From a virus: 25,254 nucleotides of DNA. The stretch lies in IMG/VR virus record IMGVR_UViG_3300042884_000644, positions 1 to 25,254 of that record; one strand, given 5' to 3'. A program made the position numbers and the translations under genes. The notes beneath the pieces are model-generated. The model searched no databases. It was not told the origin of the DNA and saw only the letters and a list, made by a program, of their open reading frames with translations. This document shows, one piece after another, positions 1-7,068 of this stretch (position 1 is the stretch's first letter; every line of letters starts with the position of its first letter).

Positions 1-336
1 ATTGAAAACGTATTTAATGATAATTATACCGAGGTAAAACAAGAGGTTATTGATTTTATTAACGAAGGTGGGGTTACATTAATACTTTGTGATGGTGGTA
101 GTAAAATACACGAATTTAAACTATTATCTAATTACATGAAAATTGGTGATTTTATTATGGCTCACGATTACTCAGAAGACAGTGAGACTTTTAAAAATAA
201 TGTGTACATGAAAATTTGGAATTGGCACGAAATATCTGATAATGATATTCAAGAAGCATGTGATAAAAACAATCTCTTCACATATAATAAAGAAACCTTC
301 AACAATATTGCATGGGTTTGTAAAATCAAAAAATAA
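1..336 (+). CDS. SAM-dependent methyltransferase-like protein, C-terminal part (5' end outside window)
   Basis: The reading frame is open from the first base to the TAA at 334-336, so the gene starts upstream of the window; the ATG at 136 is internal. The visible 111 residues include an ILCDGGSK segment (about residues 28-35 of the fragment) and GDFIMAHDY (about 48-56). This pairing is typical of the C-terminal half of class I SAM-dependent methyltransferases of the cephalosporin-hydroxylase-like or Methyltransf_24-like type, where it forms the late strands of the Rossmann-like fold. The SAM-binding N-terminal half is not visible, so the substrate cannot be named. The next gene, a glycosyltransferase fusion, begins 2 nt after the stop, suggesting co-translation and a shared role in modifying sugars or a small surface molecule. 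A degenerate, non-catalytic relative remains possible. Confidence 0.6.
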   Translation: MENVFNDNYTEVKQEVIDFINEGGVTLILCDGGSKIHEFKLLSNYMKIGDFIMAHDYSEDSETFKNNVYMKIWNWHEISDNDIQEACDKNNLFTYNKETFNNIAWVCKIKK

Positions 337-338
337 TT

Positions 339-2009
339 ATGTCAATAACTTTAGTAACAGGACTTTGGAATATTAAAAGGGACCAACTAAATCAAGGATG
401 GTCAAGGTCTTTTGACCACTACCTTCAAAAATTAGAAGAATTACTGAAGGTTGAAACTAATCTTATTATTTTTGGTGAAGAAGAAATACGAGAGTTTGTT
501 GAGAGTAGAAGAAGTGGTAATAATACTCAGTTCATTTCTAGAGATACTGAATGGTTTAAAAATACTGTTCCATACGATAAGATACAAGAAATCAGAAATA
601 ATCCTGATTGGTATAATCAATCAGGATGGTTAAAGGAGTCCACTCAAGGTTCTTTAGAAATGTATAACCCATTGGTTATGTCTAAAGTATTTTTGTTAAA
701 TGATGCCAAAATAATGGATAAATTTAACTCAACACATCTTTTTTGGATTGATGCAGGACTAACTAACACTGTTCATCCTGGTTATTTTACTCACGATAAA
801 ATACAAGATAAACTACCTAAATTATTTAATAAATTTGGTTTTATTGCATTTCCTTATGATGCAAATTCTGAAATTCATGGATTTAGTTATCCTAAAATTA
901 ACGAATACGCTAAAAATGATGTTAAGTTAGTTTGTAGAGGTGGATTGTTTGGTGGTAGAAAAGATGCCATTGGTGATATAAATGGTTTGTATTACGATTT
1001 ACTACACACAACCATTAATGATGGTTATATGGGTACTGAAGAATCTTTATTTAGTATTTTACTCTATAGACACCCTGATTTAATTGAATATGCTGAAATA
1101 GAATATAACGGTCTTATTAGTAAATTTTGTGAGGATTTAAAAAATGATACTGTTGATGTTAAAACTAAATCACCTGTTAATACTAATTTAAAGTTAGAAT
1201 TAACTAACACCGCATTATACGTTATCACATTTAATAGTCCAAAACAATTTGAGACTTTAATAACATCCATGATTGATTATGACACAGACTTTTTGGACAA
1301 ACCTAAAAAGTTTTTATTGGATAACTCATCAGATTTATCAACTACCGAAAAATACTTGGAACTTTGTAAAGAATATGGATTTGAACATATTAAGAAAGAT
1401 AATTTAGGTATTTGTGGTGGGAGACAATTTATTGCAGAACATTCTGAAGAAAATGGTTTTGATTTTCATTTTTTCTTTGAGGATGATATGTTTTTCTATA
1501 ATGGAAAAGAAACTGTTTGTAAAAATGGTTTTAACCGATATATAAAAAATCTCTATAGAAAAGTCTTAGACATAACAAAACAAGAAGGTTTTGATTTTGT
1601 TAAAATGAACTATACCGAATTTTACGGTGACAATGGAACCCAATGGTCTTGGTATAACGTACCTCAATCTGTTAGAGAACTGTTTTGGCCTGAAAAATCT
1701 ACATTACCTGTTAGAGGATTAGACCCAAATGCACCAAAAACCAAATATGAAAAAATTATATCTTATGAAGGTATTCCATATACTTCAGGTGAAATCTATT
1801 ATTGTAATTGGCCACAGGTTGTAACTCGTGAAGGTAATAAGAAAATGTTTTTAAATACCACATGGGCGCACCCATTTGAACAAACTTGGATGAGTCACAT
1901 TTATCAAGAAACTAAAAATGGAAATATTAAACCCGGTTTGTTGTTAACGACACCTACAGAACACAATAGATTTGAATTTTACGAAGGACATTTGAGAAAA
2001 GAGAGTTAA
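339..2009 (+). CDS. HtrL/YibB-domain and GT-A glycosyltransferase fusion protein
   Basis: A 556-residue protein with two parts. Residues about 1-265 resemble the HtrL/YibB family (known mainly from enterobacterial LPS loci): ITLVTGLWNI at the N-terminus, GWSRSFDHYL near 20-29, YNPLVMSKVFLLNDA at 109-123 and LFWIDAGLTNT at 134-144. Residues about 290-556 look like a family-2-type GT-A glycosyltransferase: ALYVITFNSP near 292-301, DNLGICGGRQ near 354-363, and an acidic EDDM at 381-384 in the place of the metal- and nucleotide-sugar-binding DXD motif. There is no signal peptide or membrane segment, so it should act in the cytoplasm. It follows the methyltransferase-like gene by 2 nt. A role in glycosylating a virion protein, phage DNA or a host surface glycan is inference; donor and acceptor are unknown. 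Confidence 0.72.
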   Translation: MSITLVTGLWNIKRDQLNQGWSRSFDHYLQKLEELLKVETNLIIFGEEEIREFVESRRSGNNTQFISRDTEWFKNTVPYDKIQEIRNNPDWYNQSGWLKESTQGSLEMYNPLVMSKVFLLNDAKIMDKFNSTHLFWIDAGLTNTVHPGYFTHDKIQDKLPKLFNKFGFIAFPYDANSEIHGFSYPKINEYAKNDVKLVCRGGLFGGRKDAIGDINGLYYDLLHTTINDGYMGTEESLFSILLYRHPDLIEYAEIEYNGLISKFCEDLKNDTVDVKTKSPVNTNLKLELTNTALYVITFNSPKQFETLITSMIDYDTDFLDKPKKFLLDNSSDLSTTEKYLELCKEYGFEHIKKDNLGICGGRQFIAEHSEENGFDFHFFFEDDMFFYNGKETVCKNGFNRYIKNLYRKVLDITKQEGFDFVKMNYTEFYGDNGTQWSWYNVPQSVRELFWPEKSTLPVRGLDPNAPKTKYEKIISYEGIPYTSGEIYYCNWPQVVTREGNKKMFLNTTWAHPFEQTWMSHIYQETKNGNIKPGLLLTTPTEHNRFEFYEGHLRKES

Positions 2010-2011
2010 TT

Positions 2012-2028
2012 GGTATTTATATAATACC
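2012..2028 (+). repeat. inverted repeat around the start signal of the 2030 gene
   Basis: GGTATT (2012-2017) and AATACC (2023-2028) form a perfect 6-bp inverted repeat with a 5-nt centre, and it contains the TATTTATA motif. It ends 1 nt before the start codon at 2030, so as RNA it could occlude the start. As DNA it could be a dyad recognised by a protein. Confidence 0.5.
2014..2021 (+). promoter_or_regulatory. TATTTATA start-signal motif, gene 2030
   Basis: TATTTATA lies 8 nt before the ATG at 2030. It is one of 13 copies of TATTTAT(N) placed just before start codons in this window, always in this orientation. It is a candidate phage late promoter element (the reverse complement resembles the T4 late promoter core TATAAATA) or a translational signal. 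Confidence 0.5.
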
Positions 2029-2029
2029 A

Positions 2030-2410
2030 ATGGAATTCTTTATAAAGAAAAATGCGACCTTACCTGTTTTGTTGATGCAGGTTGTTAAAGATGGTAGAAG
2101 CGAATACCAACAATTTATGGATTTGCTTACGACATCAACAATTGCGTTTTCAATGATTGATACCACAACAGGTATGTATAAAATTGCGTCTCAACCGGCA
2201 TATATTGTTGAGAAGACCCTTTTGAATCCGCAAGCTTCTCCTGAGTATTACATTTACTATAAGTTTACCACAAGAGATACTAACACACCTGGTAGATATA
2301 CCGGTGAATTCATGTTAAGAACTGATGAAGGTAATTTGATTTTACCAATCAGAGAAGAACTCTTTATCAACATACAAGACTCATTTATTTCTACCAACCC
2401 TTGTTGTTAA
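2030..2410 (+). CDS. small beta-rich protein, possibly a virion component
   Basis: 126 residues with no catalytic motif that I recognise. The N-terminus (MEFFIKKNATLPVLLMQVV) and the alternating hydrophobic pattern suggest a single beta-sandwich. The sequence pattern (ligand-free beta strands, an 'S.iDt.tG' turn near 43-48, and an 'RYTGEFMLRTDEGNLILPI' stretch near 89-107) is loosely like the N-terminal domain of phage baseplate upper proteins (BppU-like), but I cannot establish that. The start is supported by a TATTTATA motif 8 nt upstream; no Shine-Dalgarno is visible. It lies between the glycosyltransferase fusion and the DNA polymerase, so context does not settle its role. The C-terminus ends in adjacent cysteines (NPCC). 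Confidence 0.65.
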   Translation: MEFFIKKNATLPVLLMQVVKDGRSEYQQFMDLLTTSTIAFSMIDTTTGMYKIASQPAYIVEKTLLNPQASPEYYIYYKFTTRDTNTPGRYTGEFMLRTDEGNLILPIREELFINIQDSFISTNPCC

Positions 2411-2427
2411 TCTGATTTTATTTTTTA

Positions 2428-2435
2428 TATTTATG
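2428..2435 (+). promoter_or_regulatory. TATTTATG start-signal motif, DNA polymerase
   Basis: TATTTATG lies 62 nt before the polymerase ATG, the longest spacing of the 13 copies. It is followed by a structured leader and the one clear Shine-Dalgarno sequence in the window. If it is a promoter, the mRNA has a real 5' untranslated region here, unlike most of the other genes. Confidence 0.4.
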
Positions 2436-2440
2436 TTTGA

Positions 2441-2497
2441 ATGAGAAGGTAAACTCCGCTTAATACGGAAGATAATGAACCACTCGGAAAGGAACAT
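2441..2497 (+). promoter_or_regulatory. DNA polymerase leader: mini-ORF, small hairpin and Shine-Dalgarno
   Basis: The leader holds a 3-codon mini-ORF (ATG AGA AGG TAA, 2441-2452), then TCCG (2455-2458), which can pair with CGGA at 2466-2469 across a 7-nt loop or with a second CGGA at 2485-2488. The second copy runs into the Shine-Dalgarno GGAAAGGAAC (2486-2495) just before ATG 2498. Two mutually exclusive pairings, one masking the ribosome site, recall the translational autoregulation known for T4 gp43. That this leader works the same way is inference. Confidence 0.4.
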
Positions 2498-5296
2498 ATG
2501 ATATCAACAGAAGAAATCAAAACATTTTTGGAGGGCAATGACCCTGAAGAATTTATCGTGGCTGTGGAGTATGATTATACTACAGATGCCATTTACAAAA
2601 TCAAAGAAATTCCCGAAAAAGGAAAAGCAATTGTTAAAGACAATTTTATTGCTTTTGCATGGGTGGGAGACCTAAAAGACGCAAATTTTTATCAAGGTTC
2701 AAGAGGACTTCAAAAAGAAGGAATGACAAAACATGGTATTGTCATTGACAAATTAAGAACCGACGGACACCAAAGGTTAGAAAGAGGGTTAACATATATG
2801 GTTAAATGTCTTAAAGGGTACAGACACTTAATTCAATTTTTTAGGGATGGAGGATTAGACCCGTGGGGTGAAAAGGCCAAAGACCGAATATTAATTCTTC
2901 CTCCTGTAGAACAATTTCTTATTCAGAAAGAAAAAAGATTGTTCAAAGGATATGAGGAATACAACAACTTAACACGATTTGTATATGACTTAGAGACGAC
3001 CTCGTTAGAACCCAAAGACGGTCGTATTTTCATGATAGGAATGAAAACAAACAAAGGGTTCAAAAAAGTAATTGAGTGTGCCACAGAAGAACAAGAACGT
3101 GCTGGACTCATAGAGTTTTTTCAAACAATAGATTATATCAAACCAAGTATTATCGGTGGGTACAATTCAGCAAACTTTGACTGGTATTGGATTTTTGAGA
3201 GATGTAAAGCACTTGGATTGGACATTAAGAAGATAAGTAGAACACTTAACCCTGAAAGGGTTATAACCCAATCAGAACAGTTACTTAAACTTGCCAACGA
3301 AGTAGAAAGATACAATCAAGTTGGGATGTGGGGATATAACATCATTGATATTATCCACGCAGTTCGTAGAGCCCAAGCGATTAACTCTAACATTAAATCG
3401 GCGGGTTTGAAATATATTACCACATATTTGGATGCAAAATCTGAAGACCGAGTTTACATTGACCACACAGAAATTGGGTCTATGTATAGCAATAACGAAG
3501 AATTTTGGTTAAACATTAAAAATGGTAAATACAAAAAAGTTGGTGTAGACCCAAAAATTGATTCTGCCTGTTCTAAACATGAAGACACATATATCAAGAC
3601 TACAGGTAGTGATATTGTGGAAAGGTATCTTGATGATGACTTAGAAGAAACTCTTATTGTAGATGAAGAATTTAACCAAGGTTCTTTCCTTCTAGCGTCG
3701 TTAGTTCCCACAACTTATGAGCGTGTAAGTACGATGGGTACGGCAACTTTGTGGAAAATGATTATGTTGGCTTGGTCCTATAAACATGGACTTGCCATTC
3801 CTGAAAAAGAACAGAAGACACCATTTGTCGGAGGTCTTTCTCGTTTGATTAAAGTTGGATTCTCAAGGTCAGTATTAAAACTTGACTTTAGTTCTCTATA
3901 CCCTTCAATTCAGTTGGTTCATGATGTATTTCCTGATTGCGATATTACAGGTGCGATGAAAGGGTTTTTAGGATTCTTCAGAAATTCTCGTATCATGTAT
4001 AAACAACTTGCCGAGGAGTATGAAAAGTCAGACCCAAAAAAGTCAAAATCATATGACCGTAAACAGTTACCAATTAAGATTTTTATTAACTCAATGTTTG
4101 GAGCGTTGTCCGCTCCTCAAGTATTCCATTGGGGTGATATGTATATGGGAGAACAAATTACGTGTACAGGAAGACAATATCTTCGTCAGATGATTAAGTT
4201 TTTTATGAACCGTGGATATCAACCATTGGTAATGGACACGGACGGTGTGAACTTTTCAGCGCCAGATGATGCGGAAACTCGTAAATATATTGGTCGTGGT
4301 AACAATTGGAAAGTTAAAGAGGGTAAAGAATACACGGGAGCGGCTGCAGACATTGCGGAATATAACGATATCTTCATGAGAGGTGAAATGGCGTTGGATA
4401 ATGATGGTGTGTGGCCCGCATGTATTAACTTAGCTCGTAAAAACTACGCTTTGATTACCGAGAAAGGTAAAATTAAATTAACGGGTAATACCATCAAGTC
4501 AAAGAAATTACCGGGTTATATTGAGGAATTTATTGATAAGGGTATCAAGATGTTGTTGGATGGTGATGGTAAAGGGTTTATAGAATACTATTATGAGTAT
4601 CTACAAAAGATTTACGATAAACAAATCCCGTTGGCTAAAATTGCTCAAAAGGCTAAGGTTAAACAAAGTATACCTGACTACAAACTTAAGTGTAAACAAA
4701 CCACAAAGGCAGGAGCATTGATGTCTCGTCAAGCACATATGGAACTTGCAATAAAACACAATATGAATGTAAGTTTGGGTGATGTAATTCTATATGTTAA
4801 TAACGGAACTAAAGCATCTCATGGTGATGTCCAAAAAGTAAACAAACTAAAAAGTGGATGGAGAGAGGACGACCTACAGAACTATTTTGATAACTACGGT
4901 ACCTACCCCACCGATAATATGGATTCAATGGTTAGAATTAACTGTTACATATTAAATCCTACAGATTTGGAAAACAATCCTAACATGACAGGAGAATACA
5001 ATGTTCCAAGAGCGGTTAGTACATTTAACAAAAGAATAGAACCGTTCTTAGTGGTATTCAAACAAGAAGTAAGGGATGCGTTGATTGTTGATGACCCATT
5101 AGAAAGGGGTTTATTCACCACAGAACAATGTGAACTTATCAATGGTATGCCATTAGATGAAGGTGGTCAAGATGACCTACAGAAAGACGTTTTAGATATC
5201 ACCAAGGAAGAACTAGAGTATTGGGAAAAAAGAAAATTATCTCCAAATTACATATATGATAGTGCAGAATCCAATTGGGAGTCGTATATTTGTTGA
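2498..5296 (+). CDS. DNA polymerase, family B, T4 gp43-like
   Basis: 932 residues, close to the 898 of T4 gp43. It is the replicative polymerase with 3'-5' proofreading. The exonuclease domain shows FVYDLETTS (161-169; D164, E166) and GGYNSANFDWYW (220-231; D228), plus a likely third site around 377-381. The polymerase domain shows motif A LKLDFSSLYPS (460-470), motif B with K527 and NSMFG (531-535), and motif C VMDTDGVNF (578-586; D580, D582). Motif C reads DTDG rather than the common DTDS. The ATG at 2498 is preceded by GGAAAGGAAC, a good Shine-Dalgarno and the only clear one in the window. Unlike its neighbours it has a 62-nt leader after the upstream motif. Its usual sliding clamp, clamp loader and helicase partners are not in the window. 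Confidence 0.97.
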   Translation: MISTEEIKTFLEGNDPEEFIVAVEYDYTTDAIYKIKEIPEKGKAIVKDNFIAFAWVGDLKDANFYQGSRGLQKEGMTKHGIVIDKLRTDGHQRLERGLTYMVKCLKGYRHLIQFFRDGGLDPWGEKAKDRILILPPVEQFLIQKEKRLFKGYEEYNNLTRFVYDLETTSLEPKDGRIFMIGMKTNKGFKKVIECATEEQERAGLIEFFQTIDYIKPSIIGGYNSANFDWYWIFERCKALGLDIKKISRTLNPERVITQSEQLLKLANEVERYNQVGMWGYNIIDIIHAVRRAQAINSNIKSAGLKYITTYLDAKSEDRVYIDHTEIGSMYSNNEEFWLNIKNGKYKKVGVDPKIDSACSKHEDTYIKTTGSDIVERYLDDDLEETLIVDEEFNQGSFLLASLVPTTYERVSTMGTATLWKMIMLAWSYKHGLAIPEKEQKTPFVGGLSRLIKVGFSRSVLKLDFSSLYPSIQLVHDVFPDCDITGAMKGFLGFFRNSRIMYKQLAEEYEKSDPKKSKSYDRKQLPIKIFINSMFGALSAPQVFHWGDMYMGEQITCTGRQYLRQMIKFFMNRGYQPLVMDTDGVNFSAPDDAETRKYIGRGNNWKVKEGKEYTGAAADIAEYNDIFMRGEMALDNDGVWPACINLARKNYALITEKGKIKLTGNTIKSKKLPGYIEEFIDKGIKMLLDGDGKGFIEYYYEYLQKIYDKQIPLAKIAQKAKVKQSIPDYKLKCKQTTKAGALMSRQAHMELAIKHNMNVSLGDVILYVNNGTKASHGDVQKVNKLKSGWREDDLQNYFDNYGTYPTDNMDSMVRINCYILNPTDLENNPNMTGEYNVPRAVSTFNKRIEPFLVVFKQEVRDALIVDDPLERGLFTTEQCELINGMPLDEGGQDDLQKDVLDITKEELEYWEKRKLSPNYIYDSAESNWESYIC

Positions 5297-5304
5297 TATT
5301 TATC
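5297..5304 (+). promoter_or_regulatory. TATTTATC start-signal motif, gene 5309
   Basis: TATTTATC lies 4 nt before ATG 5309 and sits within the dyad TTGATA-TT-TATCAA (5293-5306). If it is a promoter with normal geometry, transcription would start at or inside the ATG and the mRNA would be leaderless. Confidence 0.45.
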
Positions 5305-5308
5305 AAGT

Positions 5309-5599
5309 ATGAGACTTAAAGATTTATGTGATGTTAAGACCGACTTCCCTGATGCGGATTTTTGGATTACAAGAAAAGGCGATATTGATTCTGTAGGTAA
5401 ACCTACAAAAGAATTTGACCCTGAAAAAATAGGTATTAAAGTAGTTAGGACCGATTTATTGTTACCTGATTACTTATACTATGTGTTTGAGTTTTTGGTT
5501 ATAAATGGTAGTTTTGCCTCTATGTCTAGTGGTACTACTAAACTAAAAAACATCACAGTTGATGATGTTAAAAACCTACGTGTAGGTCAAAAAGATTAA
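5309..5599 (+). CDS. HsdS-like mini-protein (half of a type I restriction specificity domain)
   Basis: 96 residues. The N-terminal part has KTDFPDADFWITRKG (about 10-24), followed by an IGIKVVRTD strand and then LLPDYLYYVFEFL (51-63) and SGTTKLKNITVDDVKNLRV (74-92). The order 'vvR.d.l.pdYLyy.l...G.....s.GTT...i....l..l.i' is the recognisable core of the target-recognition domain of HsdS, the specificity subunit of type I restriction-modification enzymes. A full HsdS has two such domains and is about 400 residues; only about half of one is present and there is no HsdM or HsdR nearby, so this cannot be a working restriction system. A DNA-binding, anti-restriction or methyltransferase-partner role is inference. 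The stop overlaps the stop of the opposing gene. Confidence 0.5.
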   Translation: MRLKDLCDVKTDFPDADFWITRKGDIDSVGKPTKEFDPEKIGIKVVRTDLLLPDYLYYVFEFLVINGSFASMSSGTTKLKNITVDDVKNLRVGQKD

Positions 5600-5931
5600 T
5601 CAAATTTGATTCCGTCGGAGGACATTATATACCAATTTCCTCCGGCGAATCTAAATTCAACACAAGAACCGTTAGATATTAATAACTCATCCCAAGATTC
5701 ATCTATTCTACCCTTATCAGGTATAATCAAAACATTAGTCAATGATTTGATTTTTACGTGGTCAGTTGTTGTGGAATCTAATTTTAATTTACAATTAGGT
5801 ATTTGTCTAATTATAATAACATCTTCTCCTTTTGTACTATAAAATTCGTCAGAAACAATTGCAACTGATGATGTGTTTACTTCAAAACCATTTATGATTT
5901 TTCTTGTTGGTACTGTTCTAATTATTGCCAT
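5596..5931 (-). CDS. small beta-rich protein, probable virion component
   Basis: 111 residues starting at the ATG whose complement is 5929-5931, 1 nt after the stop of the gp13-like gene, so the two are probably translated together. The sequence is a run of short beta strands (VIIIRQ, CKLKLDS, HVKIKSL, NVLIIP) ending in CVEFRFAGGNWYIMSSDGIKFD-type residues (about 90-111). This 'g..v.f...gg.Wyi.ssdG' ending is common in phage capsid- or fibre-associated beta proteins. It may be a decoration or fibre piece attached near the neck. There is no catalytic motif. Its end overlaps by 4 nt the end of the convergent gene at 5309. Confidence 0.6.
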   Translation of the reverse strand: MAIIRTVPTRKIINGFEVNTSSVAIVSDEFYSTKGEDVIIIRQIPNCKLKLDSTTTDHVKIKSLTNVLIIPDKGRIDESWDELLISNGSCVEFRFAGGNWYIMSSDGIKFD

Positions 5932-5932
5932 A

Positions 5933-7045
5933 TTAAACGGTTGTGATTGGTTGTGGGAATGCTCTGTATTTTAATTGTTTGTTCAATGATTCGGCAATAT
6001 CTGCCTCTTTTTTCATTTGGTTCTCAGGACGTAATCTTTCTAATCTTTTCATTAATTCGTCTAAAAGAACCGCTTTTTCATCTTTGGCCTCTGTTGCCAA
6101 AGACGTGTAATCCATTTGTAATTCACTATCAGGAGTTTTTAAATTTCCTGAAAATTTACCTCTGACTCTAGCCAAAGTTTCTTTAGAGTACGCTGTGAAC
6201 CAACGTCTTACCCATTGTTTTGCGGGAACGTTAATGTCATCCCATGATAGACCATATAAAGGTATGTCTGAAGGTAATTTAACAATGTCAGGATTATCTT
6301 TTAAACATTGGTCACGGTCATCTTCACATGCATCGTAGTAGTAATACCAAACTCTACGTCTGTTTAATTCCATATTACCAAAATCAAATTTACCGCCAGG
6401 AACATTATATAACCAAACGGCCTTTTTACCACCCGGTAATGCCGTGATTTTATATGTTAAATCTCCACCAATCAATCTACTTTTAATATTTACGTCTTGT
6501 AAACGAGCCAACACATCATATCCTGAAAACATTGTGTATCCTCCACCACTTCCGACTTGAGAGAACCCGGCAGGTCCACCAACCCCATATCCACCAAAGG
6601 AACCAAAAGACCAAGGGTCAAACAACATACTATTTTGTTCTGCGGGTGTAAACCACAACAATTCGTTAATTTCACGACATGCGGGTATTTCATAAATCTG
6701 TTGGTTGGAAACCAAATCAAAATAATCTTTTTTCAATACCCAAGGACCGTCAGCCTGTAAACCAACTATCTTGGAATATGCGTAAGTGTATTGGGTTTCC
6801 CAATCTAATGTTCTTGTTACCAAAGCATTGGCTAAAGATTGTGTATCCAAGTCCAATCCATACAAGGATGTCCATTGAGATTCAATCAACCAATCAAGGA
6901 TGTATTGGGTATAATCATCAATTGCTAACTGAAGAAGAGAATCTAATTGTTCGTCTTCTAATTCAACACTTCTAAGTGGAGCACCTAACAGGTGTCTAAT
7001 ACGTGTGTAGAGTTGGGTTCTTTCTGGTTCTGGTATAACTGCCAT
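5933..7045 (-). CDS. neck protein, T4 gp13-like (head completion)
   Basis: 370 residues. The N-terminus, RTQLYTRIRHLLGAPLRSVE then LEDEQLDSLLQLAIDDY (about 9-46), is the helical opening seen in T4-type gp13 head-completion proteins, which have a 'lY..Vr..LGaP...veLtdeQ' pattern. The C-terminal part has WVRRWFTAYSKETLARVRGK (about 279-298) and a following FSGNLKTPDSEL stretch, also gp13-like. In the family this protein sits on the portal and, with gp14, seals the packaged head and accepts the tail. A Gly-rich stretch around residues 147-170 is probably a surface loop. T4 gp13 is about 309 residues, so this one is longer. It is on the minus strand, away from the gp14- and gp15-like genes on the plus strand. 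The start is 3 nt after a TATTTATT motif. Confidence 0.75.
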   Translation of the reverse strand: MAVIPEPERTQLYTRIRHLLGAPLRSVELEDEQLDSLLQLAIDDYTQYILDWLIESQWTSLYGLDLDTQSLANALVTRTLDWETQYTYAYSKIVGLQADGPWVLKKDYFDLVSNQQIYEIPACREINELLWFTPAEQNSMLFDPWSFGSFGGYGVGGPAGFSQVGSGGGYTMFSGYDVLARLQDVNIKSRLIGGDLTYKITALPGGKKAVWLYNVPGGKFDFGNMELNRRRVWYYYYDACEDDRDQCLKDNPDIVKLPSDIPLYGLSWDDINVPAKQWVRRWFTAYSKETLARVRGKFSGNLKTPDSELQMDYTSLATEAKDEKAVLLDELMKRLERLRPENQMKKEADIAESLNKQLKYRAFPQPITTV

Positions 7046-7048
7046 ACC

Positions 7049-7056
7049 AATAAATA
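7049..7056 (-). promoter_or_regulatory. TATTTATT start-signal motif, gp13-like gene
   Basis: Read on the minus strand this is TATTTATT, 3 nt before the ATG of the gp13-like gene. It overlaps the dyad ATAAATA-5 nt-TATTTAT (7050-7068), whose other arm covers the stop codon of the upstream SOD-nuclease gene. Confidence 0.45.
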
Positions 7057-7068
7057 TCTGGTATTTAT
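7050..7068. repeat. ATAAATA-N5-TATTTAT inverted repeat between two minus-strand genes
   Basis: ATAAATA (7050-7056) and TATTTAT (7062-7068) are perfect 7-nt arms. One arm is the start signal of the gp13-like gene. The other reads as the same motif in the plus direction and would face antisense into the SOD-nuclease gene. The same design with a 3-nt centre recurs at 10440-10456 and 18287-18303. Confidence 0.55.

Noticed and set aside
2014-2021. Classic T4 late promoters (TATAAATA) reading in the gene direction
   Set aside because: The coding strand consistently reads TATTTATA, the opposite orientation, so the T4 rule cannot simply be transferred.
5598-5611. Palindrome AATCAAATTTGATT as a terminator
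   Set aside because: It has no loop and no T-run on either strand. It is noted only as part of the convergent stop overlap.
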